This document shows, piece after piece, positions 28,401-38,526 of a stretch of 64,000 nucleotides of DNA. The position numbers and the translations under genes were made by a program. The notes under the pieces were generated by a model that was not told where the DNA came from, did no database searches, and saw only the letters and a program-made list of their open reading frames with translations. Source of the DNA: Tenacibaculum maritimum NCIMB 2154 (GTDB lineage Bacteria > Bacteroidota > Bacteroidia > Flavobacteriales > Flavobacteriaceae); contig NZ_LT634361.1 of NCBI RefSeq assembly GCF_900119795.1, positions 2,480,001 to 2,544,000 on the forward strand, given 5' to 3'. How positions within the stretch are numbered: position 1 is the first letter of the stretch; each line of letters begins with the position of its first letter.

Positions 28401-31400
28401 CTAAAATGTTAAGTTTGTTCCAACCGTAAATATAGGTTGTGATGATCCTTGTAAATTAGCTGATTCTGGGTCTCCTCCTTTAAAACTACTCCATGTTGCT
28501 ATATTTTTTAACTGTGCATACATCGTCCAATTTTTAATAAACGAACTTCCTATTTTCCTTAAGTAGGAGTCACTGAATCTATAGCGTAACATTATATTAT
28601 TTAATCTAATAAAATTTGTACTCCCTATAGTATTCGTATTTGCATATTGAGCTGTTTCATAAAAATTATTACCATTTAAAAATAAGCTCTTATAAGTTTT
28701 ATGGTCATCACCTGGAGTAAACCAAGTTTTATCTAGATGTCCTTTAGGTAAATTTCTATAAGAATCTGCGGCATCATATACTTTAGTTTGGTTTGTATAA
28801 ACCGCCTTCCCTCCAAAACTATAATATAAATCAAATGAAACTTGCCATCCTTCATATATAAAATTATGGTACCACCCCCCTGTATAAGGAGGGGTAGCAT
28901 ATCCTAAAATTACAAAATCATCTTTCTCTGGTTTCCCTGAAATTCCATTAAGAATACTTCCATCTTTTCGTTGAAAAATGGGGGTTCCATCTGCTGCATT
29001 AATACCTAAGCTAACAAGTCCATAAATCAAATCAGCTGGTTTCCCTTCTTCATAATCAGGGTATGGATTACCACTTAAATTTAATGTTTTACCTTCATAC
29101 AAATCAACCACAATATTTTTATTATAAGCAATATTAGCAGTAGTCATCCACGTAAAGCAAGTTGTGTTTATAGGAGTCGCGTTTATTGTAAATTCTACAC
29201 CTTGATTATCCATTACTCCAATATTCTTCAACTGTTCTGTAAATCCATTTGATGGAGCTATAGGAACTGTTAATAACATATTATCTGTACGCCTATGATA
29301 AACTTCCACGCTTGTATTAATATTGCTAAATAAACCTATATCCATTCCAAGATTTATGGATGTATTTTTTTCAGGAACTACCTCTTTATTAAATAAGCTT
29401 TTTAGATAAAGCTCTCGAATTCCTTGATATCCATTTGCTCCATAAGTAAATGTAGGAACAATCAAAGACGGAGTAATGCCTGATAAACTAGCTGTAATCC
29501 CATAGCTTCCTCTAAGCTTTAAATTACTTATCGTCCCTTTTTCATTCTTACTAAACTGATACCCCGCTCCTACTGCCCAAAAGGTATTCCATCGTTTATG
29601 ATTAGGTAATAAAGAAGCACCATCTCGTTTATAACTTCCATAAACATCTACTTTATCATTCCAAACATATAACGCTGATACACCATACCCTAAAACAGCA
29701 TCCGTTGTTTTAGAAGAGGAAGTAACCGATTTCCTCGTGCCTGTAATATCATTATTAATTCCTGCTCCTGACAAAAGCTTGCTTGGCAATCCATATCCAG
29801 CGATTCCTATAAAATCATTAGAATTTTTATAATAATCAGTATTTCCACTTAGCGAAATATGATGCTCTCCAAATTCTTTAGTGTAATTAACACGGGTATT
29901 CGCTGTAAAATTTGTGGTAATTAATTTTCTTTTAGAAACTTTACCTCTTTCCTTTACTGGAAATCCTGATGAAATTTCAGAATAAGCTGTTGGAGGTGTA
30001 ATCGCTAAAGATTCTGTAGCCAAATAATCCATTCCAATAATAGATGAAACGTATAAATCCTTAGCTAATGTGGCTGTAATGTTGGCTGAAAAATTAAAAC
30101 GACTATCTACTTCACTTTTGCGATATTGATTTATTAAATTTTTAAATGTTCTATTCGGATAAGAAATTAGCGTTCCTTTTTCTTTTTCCTCATACGGATT
30201 TAACTGGTATATTAAACTTGTAGGTGAATAATTAGACGAATGAGGAGTGGTACTTTCAGAGAAACCGAATCCTGAATTCAGCATCACATAAATATTTTTA
30301 GACACGTTGTATTCATAATTTGATCTTCCTGTAAATCGCTCTATTTGATTCCCATCAAATTTTCCACCTTGTTTCGTAAAATTTCCAGAAATATAAAATC
30401 TAGTATTTTTACTTCCTCCTCTACTGCTTAAATTATATGATTTATACATACTCATTCTAGATAGCTCATGAAACCAATTAGTGTTAATTCTTTTAATTGA
30501 ATCTAGCCGTCGTTTTCCTTGAGCTATCAATTCATTAATATTAATTGCATTAGGATTCTTAATCCTTATATACTCTTCTGAATTCCTATAACCAGGAGTT
30601 TTAGGATTTTTAGACAGCCGTTCGAAATTTAGTTTTTCTTCGGTTTCCATCATCAATTGGCTAGGGTTCCCTCTAAAAGTAATTCCTTGTTGTAAAGAAA
30701 AAGAATATGTTGTTTTTCCATTGACACCTCTCTTACTAGTTATTTCTATCACCCCATTAGCTGCTTTTACTCCATACAGTGCATTTGCCATTGCATCTTT
30801 AAGTATCTTAATTTCTTTTACATCATTAACATTTAATGTTTCAAAAGCATTAGCACTTATTACCTGACCGTCTAATACAAAGAGGGGTTCATTGGCCTTA
30901 TTATCAAAAAGTATTCTGTCTTCTTCTTTTACTCCATTAGTTTTAATTGGCAAAGTAGAAGTTCCTCTTATTCTAATTTTCAAAGGTTTCCCTAGTTCTC
31001 CATCCGATTTTATGGTAAGTCCAGCTACTTGCCCTTGAAGAGATTCCATAATATTTGAAGTAGCACGTTTCTCTAATTTAGCTACCTCAATATTAGCTGT
31101 TACGCCTGTCGCTTTTCTTAGAGCGATATCATTAATATTTTTTTTAGCTACTATTACAACTTCATCTAAAAATTCTTCCTCTTGCTGTAAATACACAGTT
31201 ATATTATTCTTATGAGTAATTTTATAAACATGTTCCTTATACCCTAAATAATTAAAAACAAGCTTTTCCTTTGGCTTTACGCTAATATTAAACTTACCTC
31301 CTAACCCCGTGACAGTTCCCTGATTAGTACTAATATTATAAACAGTAACATTAGCTAATCCTTTTTTGTTTTTAGCATCGATAACCATTCCTTTTAAAAA

Positions 31401-31463
31401 AGTTTCCTGACCAAAAAGAATATTTGCTATAAGTAAGAATATATAAAGAACAATATACTTCAT
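28401..31463 (-). CDS. SusC/RagA family TonB-linked outer-membrane transporter
   Basis: A 1020-residue outer-membrane channel. In order: a signal peptide (1-18, ILFGQ), a carboxypeptidase-D-like domain (about 23-105, MVIDAKNKKGLANVTVYN), a plug domain (about 115-245, ESLQGQVAGLTI and LFVLDGQVI), and a beta-barrel ending in TVGTNLTF. It pairs with the SusD gene just downstream. The plug carries an unusual insertion (EEDRILFDNKAN) before the conserved DG motif. In RagAB-like systems such pairs import peptides; the M16 peptidase in this locus makes a peptide or protein substrate the best guess. Confidence 0.93.
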   Translation of the reverse strand: MKYIVLYIFLLIANILFGQETFLKGMVIDAKNKKGLANVTVYNISTNQGTVTGLGGKFNISVKPKEKLVFNYLGYKEHVYKITHKNNITVYLQQEEEFLDEVVIVAKKNINDIALRKATGVTANIEVAKLEKRATSNIMESLQGQVAGLTIKSDGELGKPLKIRIRGTSTLPIKTNGVKEEDRILFDNKANEPLFVLDGQVISANAFETLNVNDVKEIKILKDAMANALYGVKAANGVIEITSKRGVNGKTTYSFSLQQGITFRGNPSQLMMETEEKLNFERLSKNPKTPGYRNSEEYIRIKNPNAININELIAQGKRRLDSIKRINTNWFHELSRMSMYKSYNLSSRGGSKNTRFYISGNFTKQGGKFDGNQIERFTGRSNYEYNVSKNIYVMLNSGFGFSESTTPHSSNYSPTSLIYQLNPYEEKEKGTLISYPNRTFKNLINQYRKSEVDSRFNFSANITATLAKDLYVSSIIGMDYLATESLAITPPTAYSEISSGFPVKERGKVSKRKLITTNFTANTRVNYTKEFGEHHISLSGNTDYYKNSNDFIGIAGYGLPSKLLSGAGINNDITGTRKSVTSSSKTTDAVLGYGVSALYVWNDKVDVYGSYKRDGASLLPNHKRWNTFWAVGAGYQFSKNEKGTISNLKLRGSYGITASLSGITPSLIVPTFTYGANGYQGIRELYLKSLFNKEVVPEKNTSINLGMDIGLFSNINTSVEVYHRRTDNMLLTVPIAPSNGFTEQLKNIGVMDNQGVEFTINATPINTTCFTWMTTANIAYNKNIVVDLYEGKTLNLSGNPYPDYEEGKPADLIYGLVSLGINAADGTPIFQRKDGSILNGISGKPEKDDFVILGYATPPYTGGWYHNFIYEGWQVSFDLYYSFGGKAVYTNQTKVYDAADSYRNLPKGHLDKTWFTPGDDHKTYKSLFLNGNNFYETAQYANTNTIGSTNFIRLNNIMLRYRFSDSYLRKIGSSFIKNWTMYAQLKNIATWSSFKGGDPESANLQGSSQPIFTVGTNLTF

Positions 31464-31488
31464 TTATTTAGACTTAATAAAATTAAAA

Positions 31489-31496
31489 CAAAACTA
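31489..31496 (-). promoter_or_regulatory. Candidate -7 box of the SusC-SusD-M16 unit
   Basis: TAGTTTTG on the minus strand matches TAnnTTTG and lies about 25 nt before the SusC ATG. The nearest TTG is only about 15 nt upstream, so the -33 element is uncertain. Confidence 0.35.
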
Positions 31497-31548
31497 TAAA
31501 ATCATTTGAAACAAACAGAATTTTAACTAAATATTTTTTTTACACTAA

Positions 31549-31581
31549 AAAAGGCTTTCGTTATTCTAACGAAAGCCTTTT
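31549..31581 (-). terminator. Intrinsic terminator of carA
   Basis: A perfect 15-bp stem (AAAAGGCTTTCGTTA with its complement) and a 3-nt loop, 25 nt after the carA stop. It separates carA from the SusCD/M16 unit. Confidence 0.85.
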
Positions 31582-31606
31582 AGTCATTAATTCTTTTAGG
31601 ATTATA

Positions 31607-32710
31607 CTACCCTTTTTTAATATTTTCTATAAACTGGTCAAATAAGTATTCTGCATCATGAGGTCCAGGACTTGCTTCTGGATGATACTGGACTGAAAAT
31701 ACATTTTTACTTTTCATTCTAATTCCAGCGACCGTATTATCATTTAAATGAACATGAGTAATTTCAACATCATCATGAGCTTCGGTTTCTTCTCTGTTGA
31801 TAGCAAATCCATGATTTTGAGAAGTGATCTCTCCTTTCCCTGTAATCAAATTCTTCACAGGGTGGTTTATTCCACGGTGCCCATTATGCATCTTATAAGT
31901 TGATATTCCATTTGCTAATGCAATAACTTGATGTCCTAGGCAAATTCCAAATAATGGTAAATTTCTCTTTATAATTTCTTTGGCTACATTTTGTGCTTCT
32001 ATTAAAGGTTCTGGATCTCCTGGTCCGTTTGATATAAAATATCCATCTGGCTTAAATGAGCTCATTTCTTCAAAAGTTGCGTTATAAGGATATACTTTTA
32101 TATAAGCATCCCTTTTCACTAAATTTCTTAAAATGTTCTTCTTAATACCAATATCTAAAGCCGCTATTTTATAAGTAGCATTTTCTTCCCCTACAAAATA
32201 AGGTTCTTTCGTAGATACTTTTGAAGCTAATTCCAAACCTTCCATATTTGGAATTTTATCCAATTCTTTTTGAAGTTTTTCAATATTATCTACCTCTGTA
32301 GAAATGATAGCATTCATCGCTCCATGATCTCTTATATAAGATACTAGCGCACGAGTATCAACATCGGAAATTGCTACAAGGTTATGCTCTTCAAACCAAG
32401 TTTTTAAATTTCCATCAGAGGCTACTCTTGAGTGGGTAAAACTAAAATTACGGCAGATTAACCCTGAAATTTTAATTCCTTCTGATTCTACTTCTTCATT
32501 ATTAATACCATAGTTACCTATATGAGCATTAGTAGCCACCATCAATTGCCCAAAATAAGAGGGATCTGTAAAAATCTCTTGATACCCTGTCATTCCTGTA
32601 TTGAAGCAAATTTCTCCTTTTGAAGTTCCTTCTATTCCTATTGATTTTCCGTAGAAAACAGTTCCATCAGCTAATAAAACTAATGCTTTTTTGCGTGATT
32701 GATATTTCAT
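31607..32710 (-). CDS. carA: Carbamoyl-phosphate synthase small (glutaminase) subunit
   Basis: A 367-residue glutamine amidotransferase that supplies ammonia to CarB for carbamoyl phosphate, used in pyrimidine and arginine synthesis. N-terminal motifs are ALVLLADGTVFYGKSIG and FNTGMTGYQEI. The C-terminal class I amidotransferase domain has the nucleophile in LFGICLGHQ and the His/Glu pair in VQYHPEASPGPHD. carB is not in the window. It has its own promoter and terminator. Confidence 0.97.
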   Translation of the reverse strand: MKYQSRKKALVLLADGTVFYGKSIGIEGTSKGEICFNTGMTGYQEIFTDPSYFGQLMVATNAHIGNYGINNEEVESEGIKISGLICRNFSFTHSRVASDGNLKTWFEEHNLVAISDVDTRALVSYIRDHGAMNAIISTEVDNIEKLQKELDKIPNMEGLELASKVSTKEPYFVGEENATYKIAALDIGIKKNILRNLVKRDAYIKVYPYNATFEEMSSFKPDGYFISNGPGDPEPLIEAQNVAKEIIKRNLPLFGICLGHQVIALANGISTYKMHNGHRGINHPVKNLITGKGEITSQNHGFAINREETEAHDDVEITHVHLNDNTVAGIRMKSKNVFSVQYHPEASPGPHDAEYLFDQFIENIKKG

Positions 32711-32732
32711 TTAGTGCGTTGTGTAATTTGTG

Positions 32733-32761
32733 CAAAAATATAAAAAAGGTGCTAAATACAA
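32733..32761 (-). promoter_or_regulatory. Promoter of carA
   Basis: On the minus strand TTG (complement of 32759-32761), an 18-nt spacer and TATTTTTG (complement of 32733-32740) match the Bacteroidota consensus. The leader to the ATG is about 20 nt. Confidence 0.6.
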
Positions 32762-32853
32762 ATTTTTACCTTTTTACTTTCCTTAAAATATTATTTACGA
32801 TTATCTTTTTATATGTTATACCTAATAAAATTTGACTATTTTTTTATCAAAAA

Positions 32854-33561
32854 CTAATATGTTTTTTCCATATATTTTAATATCTCAATTAGATCTTTTT
32901 CTTTTTTAAATGACAATTTATGCTCCTTAGCATATTTTCGTATTGCCTTAGCTTCTTTACCTATGATCTCTAAAATAGCCTTACGTTTTAAAGCTATTTT
33001 AAAGATTTTATTCCCCTTATTAATAAAATAGTCTTCTTTTAATTTATAGAAATCTTCAGTAGTCTTTTTTTGAGTCATAGGATTAAAACTTCCTTCTTTG
33101 ACAATCACTTTATATCGCTTAAAAAAGCGTATCTCCTTTCCATCGTATAGTACATTGAAAAAAACTTCTTTATTTTTATAATTGTATTTTTTAAATATTT
33201 TTTCCCTTATTTTCACATACTCAATATTGAGCTTATTAAATATAAAAATAGAGTCTTTAGATATTTTAGATGCAAAATCATCTTTCAATGCATCATAATT
33301 CGAATTTGGTAACTTGAATGATTTTTTATCCTTTGTGAAAATAGTCATTGTATTCGTCCAATTTTCATAAAGAAAAACAGTTCCTTTGATATTATTGTCT
33401 ATGTATTTAGTCAACCACATCCCATTAGAAGATAATTCCCTATTCTTTTCATAAAAAGCAATAGTACCCCCTTCGTCATTCCTTGTTTTTACCTCCGTTA
33501 TTTGTGCTATTGCGTCTAAACTTGTAAAAAAGACTACAATTAAAATAATTCTTATAAGCAT
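32854..33561 (-). CDS. Secreted protein of unknown function
   Basis: A 235-residue protein with a signal peptide (MLIRIILIVVFFTSLDAIAQ). The mature part is rich in Lys and aromatic residues, with mixed beta-like segments (GTVFLYENWTNTMTIFTKDK) and a lysine-rich helical C terminus. No family was recognised. It stands alone between the rplQ terminator and the carA promoter on the same strand. Its likely place is the periplasm or outer membrane. Confidence 0.75.
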   Translation of the reverse strand: MLIRIILIVVFFTSLDAIAQITEVKTRNDEGGTIAFYEKNRELSSNGMWLTKYIDNNIKGTVFLYENWTNTMTIFTKDKKSFKLPNSNYDALKDDFASKISKDSIFIFNKLNIEYVKIREKIFKKYNYKNKEVFFNVLYDGKEIRFFKRYKVIVKEGSFNPMTQKKTTEDFYKLKEDYFINKGNKIFKIALKRKAILEIIGKEAKAIRKYAKEHKLSFKKEKDLIEILKYMEKTY

Positions 33562-33607
33562 CTTTTATATTTTAAGATTGATTGCAGGTATAGCTATTTT
33601 TTATAAA

Positions 33608-33640
33608 AAAAGCGATAAACACTTAAGTTTATCGCTTTTA
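33608..33640 (-). terminator. Intrinsic terminator of the ribosomal cluster (after rplQ)
   Basis: AAAAGCGATAAAC (33608-33620) pairs with GTTTATCGCTTTT across a 6-nt loop, about 25 nt past the rplQ stop. It ends the alpha operon part of the cluster. Confidence 0.85.
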
Positions 33641-33664
33641 TATGATTGATATAAATTATCATTC

Positions 33665-34144
33665 TTATTCTTCTGTAGTTTCCTCAGTTGCAACATCAAC
33701 AGTTTCAGTTGTAGCAGAACCGTCAGCTTTTTTTCTTCCTCTACGAGTAGATTTTTTAGCTTTCTTTCCTTTTGGATTATAAATTTCGTTATAATCAACT
33801 AATTCAACCATTGCCATAGGAGCGTTATCTCCTTGACGGTTACCCAACTTGATAATACGAATATATCCCCCTGGTCTATCTCCTACTTTTACAGAAATCT
33901 CTTTAAATAATTCCGTTACTGCATATTTGTTACGTAAATAACTAAATACAATACGACGATTATGAGTTGTATCTGATTTAGACTTTGTAATAAGTGGCTC
34001 AATAAATTTACGAATAGCTTTTGCTTTAGCTACTGTAGTATTTATACGTTTATGTTCTATTAAAGAACAAGCCATATTAGCTAACATCGCTTTCCTATGC
34101 GAAGCTTGTCTTCCTAAATGATTGAATTTTTTTCCGTGTCTCAT
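33665..34144 (-). CDS. rplQ: 50S ribosomal protein L17
   Basis: A 159-residue protein, longer than the 127-residue E. coli L17 by a C-terminal tail of Lys/Arg followed by Ser/Thr/Glu, common in Bacteroidota. The core shows [38 protein letters not shown] and [20 protein letters not shown]. It is the last gene of the cluster, 61 nt after rpoA; that gap holds a nested inverted repeat. Confidence 0.97.
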   Translation of the reverse strand: MRHGKKFNHLGRQASHRKAMLANMACSLIEHKRINTTVAKAKAIRKFIEPLITKSKSDTTHNRRIVFSYLRNKYAVTELFKEISVKVGDRPGGYIRIIKLGNRQGDNAPMAMVELVDYNEIYNPKGKKAKKSTRRGRKKADGSATTETVDVATEETTEE

Positions 34145-34161
34145 GACCTCTTTGTTTTATG

Positions 34162-34204
34162 CTTTCATCTTGCTCAACCCTTTCTGAGGAGCAAAATATG
34201 AAAG
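34162..34204 (-). repeat. Nested inverted repeat between rpoA and rplQ
   Basis: CTTTCAT/ATGAAAG forms an outer stem and TTGCTC/GAGCAA an inner stem, with a small internal loop and a 13-nt apical loop. There is no T-run after it in the direction of transcription, so it looks more like an mRNA processing or regulatory element than a terminator. Confidence 0.4.
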
Positions 34205-34205
34205 G

Positions 34206-35198
34206 TTAATCTCTATCTAATTTATATTTACTTAAATCCATTCCAAAATTTAAGTTTTTATTGATCACTAACTCTTCTAACTCTGTCAATGATTTTTTAC
34301 CAAAATTTCTAAACTTCATTAAATCGCTTTTATTAAAAGATACTAAATCTCCTAATGTATCTACTTCCGCCGCTTTTAAGCAGTTTAAAGCCCTAACAGA
34401 TAAATCCATATCTATCAATTTAGTCTTTAATAACTGACGCATATGCAATGATTCTTCATCATATGTTTCAGTTTGCGCTATTTCATCCGCTTCTAAAGTA
34501 ATACGCTCGTCAGAGAATAACATAAAGTGATGAATTAAAATTTTAGCAGCTTCTGTTAAGGCATCTTTAGGGTTGATAGAACCATCTGCATCAATATCAA
34601 AAACCAATTTCTCATAATCTGTCTTTTGCTCTACACGAAAGTTTTCTACAGCATATTTTACATTCTTAATTGGCGTGTAAATTGAGTCTGTAAAAATAGT
34701 TCCTAACGGAGCTCCTGCTCTCTTGTTTTCTTCTGCTGGAACAAATCCTCTTCCTTTCTCTATGGTTAACTCCATATTGATTTTTACCGATTTGTCCATA
34801 TTACAGATTACTAAATCTGGATTTAATACTTGAAATCCTGAAATAAATTTTTGCAAATCTCCAGCAGTTAATTGCTCTTGACCAGAAATAGCGATAGATA
34901 CACTTTCTCTATCAGATTCTTCTATTTGCTTTTTAAAACGTACTTGTTTTAAATTTAAAATAATTTCAGTGATGTCTTCTACGACACCTTGGATAGTTGA
35001 GAATTCGTGCTCAACTCCATCAATTCTCAATGATGTAATAGCGAAACCTTCTAATGAAGATAATAATACCCTTCTTAGAGCATTACCCACTGTTAGACCA
35101 AAGCCAGGTTCTAAAGGTCTAAATTCGAATCTTCCTGAAAAATCAGTAGATTCTATCATTATTACTTTATCTGGTTTTTGAAAATTTAAAATTGCCAT
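34206..35198 (-). CDS. rpoA: RNA polymerase alpha subunit
   Basis: A 330-residue alpha subunit. The N-terminal assembly domain contains [20 protein letters not shown] and [13 protein letters not shown]. The C-terminal domain has [19 protein letters not shown] and [17 protein letters not shown], the region that touches UP elements and activators. It sits in the usual rpsD-rpoA-rplQ order, with a 98-nt gap to rpsD. Confidence 0.98.
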   Translation of the reverse strand: MAILNFQKPDKVIMIESTDFSGRFEFRPLEPGFGLTVGNALRRVLLSSLEGFAITSLRIDGVEHEFSTIQGVVEDITEIILNLKQVRFKKQIEESDRESVSIAISGQEQLTAGDLQKFISGFQVLNPDLVICNMDKSVKINMELTIEKGRGFVPAEENKRAGAPLGTIFTDSIYTPIKNVKYAVENFRVEQKTDYEKLVFDIDADGSINPKDALTEAAKILIHHFMLFSDERITLEADEIAQTETYDEESLHMRQLLKTKLIDMDLSVRALNCLKAAEVDTLGDLVSFNKSDLMKFRNFGKKSLTELEELVINKNLNFGMDLSKYKLDRD

Positions 35199-35296
35199 AT
35201 TTTTTTCTTCGTTTTAATTGTTATTTGGTTGCGCGGTTTATAAGTTTGAAGAAGTACGAATAAACCCTTTGGTCAAATACCAATATGATTAATTTA

Positions 35297-35902
35297 TTAC
35301 TTAGAATATAATTCTACGATTAATTGCTCTTTGATGTTTTCTGGGATTTGTAATCGCTCTGGAATTTTCACAAAAGTTCCTGATTTTTGATCTGTATTCC
35401 AAGTTAACCATTCGTAAACATTACTATTAGATGCCAAAGCATTCTCGATTGCAACTAAAGACTTCGACTTTTCTCTTACCGCTATTATATCACCTTCTTT
35501 TAAACTGTATGATGGAATATTTACGATTTCACCATTTACAGTAATATGACGGTGAGATACTAATTGACGAGCAGCACTACGCGAATTAGCAAGTCCTAAT
35601 CTGTACACTACGTTATCTAAACGAGCCTCGCATAACTGTAATAAAACTTCACCTGTAATTCCTTTAGATGCAGATGCTTTTTTAAATAAGTTAGAGAATT
35701 GACGCTCTAAAATACCGTAAGTGTACTTCGCTTTTTGCTTCTCCATCAATTGAATAGCATATTCAGATTTCTTACCTCTTCTTCTTGCATTTCCATGCTG
35801 TCCTGGAGGGTAATTTCTTTTTTCGAAATTTTTATCATCTCCGAAAATTGCTTCTCCGAATTTACGAGCGATTTTAGTTTTTGGTCCTGTATATCTTGCC
35901 AT
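35297..35902 (-). CDS. rpsD: 30S ribosomal protein S4
   Basis: A 201-residue primary 16S rRNA-binding protein. It starts [20 protein letters not shown] and has the S4 RNA-binding motif [20 protein letters not shown] with [14 protein letters not shown]. The N-terminal zinc-binding cysteines of some S4 proteins are absent. In E. coli S4 represses the alpha operon by binding its mRNA; whether this holds here is unknown. Confidence 0.98.
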   Translation of the reverse strand: MARYTGPKTKIARKFGEAIFGDDKNFEKRNYPPGQHGNARRRGKKSEYAIQLMEKQKAKYTYGILERQFSNLFKKASASKGITGEVLLQLCEARLDNVVYRLGLANSRSAARQLVSHRHITVNGEIVNIPSYSLKEGDIIAVREKSKSLVAIENALASNSNVYEWLTWNTDQKSGTFVKIPERLQIPENIKEQLIVELYSK

Positions 35903-36000
35903 TTCTTTGTTGTTTCAGTAGGGATTATGAATTAAGGCGTACTCCTTCGATAATCTAAATATCCTACTTTATTAAAAATATTATTTTTTGAAATAAACGC

Positions 36001-36042
36001 ACGATTTAAAATCACGGTAAAAAACCGTAATTTTAAAATCGT
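36001..36042 (-). repeat. Hairpin between rpsK and rpsD
   Basis: ACGATTTAAAATCACGGT (36001-36018) pairs with the segment at 36024-36042 (ACCGTAATTTTAAAATCGT), with one mismatch and one bulge. It is about 5 nt past the rpsK stop. No T-run of note follows in the transcribed direction. It may be a weak terminator, an RNA-stability element or a site for S4 control. Confidence 0.45.
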
Positions 36043-36048
36043 ATGCTA

Positions 36049-36432
36049 TTAAACTCTTCTTCTTTTTGGAGGGCGACATCCATTGTGTGGCATTGGAGTA
36101 ACATCAATGATTTCAGTAACCTCAATACCTGCATTATGAATAGATCTTATTGCAGACTCCCTACCGTTTCCTGGTCCTTTAACATATACTTTTACTTTAC
36201 GTAAACCAGCTTCTTTTGCAACTGCTGCACAATCTTCCGCAGCTAACTGAGCTGCATAAGGAGTATTCTTTTTAGAACCTCTAAAGCCCATTTTACCAGC
36301 AGATGACCAAGAAATTACATCACCTTTTTTATTTGTTAAAGAAATAATAATATTGTTGAAAGACGCAGTTACGTGAGCTTCACCAACTGATTCTATTACA
36401 ACTTTACGTTTTTTTGAATTTGATTTTGCCAT
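36049..36432 (-). CDS. rpsK: 30S ribosomal protein S11
   Basis: A 127-residue platform protein of the small subunit. Landmarks are [37 protein letters not shown] and the C-terminal [18 protein letters not shown]. It follows rpsM after 46 nt and is followed by a 146-nt gap before rpsD. Confidence 0.98.
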   Translation of the reverse strand: MAKSNSKKRKVVIESVGEAHVTASFNNIIISLTNKKGDVISWSSAGKMGFRGSKKNTPYAAQLAAEDCAAVAKEAGLRKVKVYVKGPGNGRESAIRSIHNAGIEVTEIIDVTPMPHNGCRPPKRRRV

Positions 36433-36478
36433 ATCTTTTTGTATTTAGATATTAAGGAGAAACCTTAACTAACTAAAA

Positions 36479-36844
36479 TTATTTTTTCTTGTTAGCTACA
36501 GTTTTTCTCTTACCTTTTCTTGTACGAGAGTTATTCTTAGTTCTTTGTCCTCTTAAAGGAAGACCAAGTCTATGACGAATACCTCTTTGACAACCTATAT
36601 CCATCAAACGTTTGATGCTCAATTGAACTTCAGAACGTAACTCTCCTTCAATAGTAAAAGTACCTACTTTCTCACGAATTGCTGCAATTTGCTCATCCGT
36701 CCAATCTTGTACTTTTACACTTTCATCTATGTTTGCTTCTGCTAAAATTTCTTTAGCTCTGCTTCTTCCTATACCAAAGATATATGTTAAAGAAATAACA
36801 CCTCTTTTATTCTTTGGAATATCAATACCTGCTATTCTTGCCAT
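36479..36844 (-). CDS. rpsM: 30S ribosomal protein S13
   Basis: A 121-residue head protein that contacts the 50S subunit and P-site tRNA. Motifs are [26 protein letters not shown] and [20 protein letters not shown]. Its ATG overlaps the rpmJ stop by one base, so the two are translationally coupled. Confidence 0.98.
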   Translation of the reverse strand: MARIAGIDIPKNKRGVISLTYIFGIGRSRAKEILAEANIDESVKVQDWTDEQIAAIREKVGTFTIEGELRSEVQLSIKRLMDIGCQRGIRHRLGLPLRGQRTKNNSRTRKGKRKTVANKKK

Positions 36845-36960
36845 TACCCTTGTCTTTGTTTAAATCTAGGATTTTGTTTATTAATCACGTATAACTTGCC
36901 TTTTCTGCGTACAATCTTGCAGTCGGCACTTCTTTTTTTAATTGATGCTCTTACTTTCAT
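36844..36960 (-). CDS. rpmJ: 50S ribosomal protein L36 (zinc-free type)
   Basis: A 38-residue ORF, starting [19 protein letters not shown] and ending FKQRQG, between infA and rpsM. Of the four zinc ligands of canonical L36 (three Cys, one His) only Cys14 remains; the others read Ser, Asn and Phe, so it is the C-minus form. The stop codon shares one base with the rpsM ATG. Confidence 0.96.
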   Translation of the reverse strand: MKVRASIKKRSADCKIVRRKGKLYVINKQNPRFKQRQG

Positions 36961-36972
36961 CAGTCTTGTTTT

Positions 36973-37188
36973 TTAATATCTGTAAGTAATTCTTGCCTTT
37001 GATAAATCGTATGGACTCATCTCCAGCTTTACCTTATCTCCTGGCAATAATTTGATATAATGCATTCGCATTTTACCTGAGATATGAGCTGTAACAATAT
37101 GTCCGTTTTCTAATTCTACACGAAACATTGCATTTGATAACGCTTCTGTAATGGTTCCGTCTTGTTGAATTGCTGGTTGTTTAGCCAT
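36973..37188 (-). CDS. infA: Translation initiation factor IF-1
   Basis: A 71-residue OB-fold protein. The sequence shows [37 protein letters not shown] and [16 protein letters not shown], all normal for IF-1. It lies 2 nt after secY, an arrangement common in Bacteroidota; the map and adk genes found here in other phyla are missing. Confidence 0.98.
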   Translation of the reverse strand: MAKQPAIQQDGTITEALSNAMFRVELENGHIVTAHISGKMRMHYIKLLPGDKVKLEMSPYDLSKARITYRY

Positions 37189-37190
37189 AA

Positions 37191-38516
37191 TTACTTCAAT
37201 GATTTTCTATTACTATTCCCAGTTTTCATTAAACCATCATATCGACTGTTTAATAAATATGAGTTAATTTGTTGAATGGTATCTATTGCAACTCCAACCA
37301 TAATAATTAAAGAAGTTCCTCCATAAAATAATGCCCAATTTTGCGTAACGCCAAACTGTACTATTATAGCTGGAAGAATCGATAATGCAGCTAAGAAAAT
37401 TGAACCTGGTAATGTGATTCTAGATAATATTGAATCTAAATAATCAGCCGTCTCTTCCCCTGGTTTATATCCTGGAACAAAGCCATTACTTCTTTTCAAA
37501 TCTTCTGCCATCTTATTCGTTGGGATTGTTATTGCCGTATAAAAATAACTAAAGATAATAATTAATAAGGCAAATATTACATTGTACCACAACCCGTTTA
37601 TATCTTGTAAACTACTTAATGTTGGAAACTTTTGAGCCAAAGCAACAGGTAAAAACATGATTGCTTGTGCAAATATAATTGGCATAACTCCTGCCGCATT
37701 CAGCTTCAATGGAATATATTGCCTTGCTCCATCAACATCTTTGATGTTTGTAACGGCGGTACGTCTAGCATATTGAACTGCTATTTTTCGAACTGCTGTT
37801 ACTAATAAAACAGTTAATAAAATTACAACAAACCATATAATTAACTCTATTAAAATCATCATGATTCCTCCAGCTCCTGTACCTGTTACTTTAGAGACAA
37901 GCTCTTGTACAAATGCACCAGGGAAGTTAGCTATAATACCAACAGTAATTAATAATGATATTCCATTACCAACTCCTTTGTCTGTAATACGTTCACCCAG
38001 CCACATTGCAAATATTGTACCTGCTGTTAATAGAATCATAGATGAAACCCAAAAAGTAGCTCCTCCAACTAAAAAAGCCGATTCTGGTAAACCAAATTGA
38101 TTTTTAATCAACGCTATATAACCTGGTCCTTGGAACATAGTTATAAGAATTGTAAGCCATCTTGTAATCTGTGTAATTTTCTTACGTCCACTTTCTCCAT
38201 CTTTTTGCAGTTTTTGTAAATAAGGTACAGCAATACCCATTAACTGAACTACAATAGAAGCAGAAATATAAGGCATTATACCAAGTGCCATTACTGACGC
38301 TCTAGCAAATGCCCCACCTGTAAATGCGTTTAAAATTCCTAAAAGACCTGTGGCTGTACTATCTTTTAATCCAGCTAACTGTAATGGATCAATTCCTGGT
38401 AATGGAACTGTAGCCATAAAACGATACACCGTAATTAAACCTAGTGTTAAAAGAAGTTTATTTTTCAACTCCTCTATCTTCCAAATGTCCTTTAAAGTAT
38501 TTATAAAATTCATCAT
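37191..38516 (-). CDS. secY: Protein translocase subunit SecY
   Basis: A 441-residue channel subunit of the Sec translocon with ten membrane segments. Landmarks are [10 protein letters not shown], the plug-side [21 protein letters not shown] stretch, [14 protein letters not shown], and [19 protein letters not shown]. It starts with two ATG codons; either can serve. It follows rplO after 10 nt, in the usual spc-operon position. Confidence 0.98.
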   Translation of the reverse strand: MMNFINTLKDIWKIEELKNKLLLTLGLITVYRFMATVPLPGIDPLQLAGLKDSTATGLLGILNAFTGGAFARASVMALGIMPYISASIVVQLMGIAVPYLQKLQKDGESGRKKITQITRWLTILITMFQGPGYIALIKNQFGLPESAFLVGGATFWVSSMILLTAGTIFAMWLGERITDKGVGNGISLLITVGIIANFPGAFVQELVSKVTGTGAGGIMMILIELIIWFVVILLTVLLVTAVRKIAVQYARRTAVTNIKDVDGARQYIPLKLNAAGVMPIIFAQAIMFLPVALAQKFPTLSSLQDINGLWYNVIFALLIIIFSYFYTAITIPTNKMAEDLKRSNGFVPGYKPGEETADYLDSILSRITLPGSIFLAALSILPAIIVQFGVTQNWALFYGGTSLIIMVGVAIDTIQQINSYLLNSRYDGLMKTGNSNRKSLK

Positions 38517-38526
38517 TTACGTTTTC

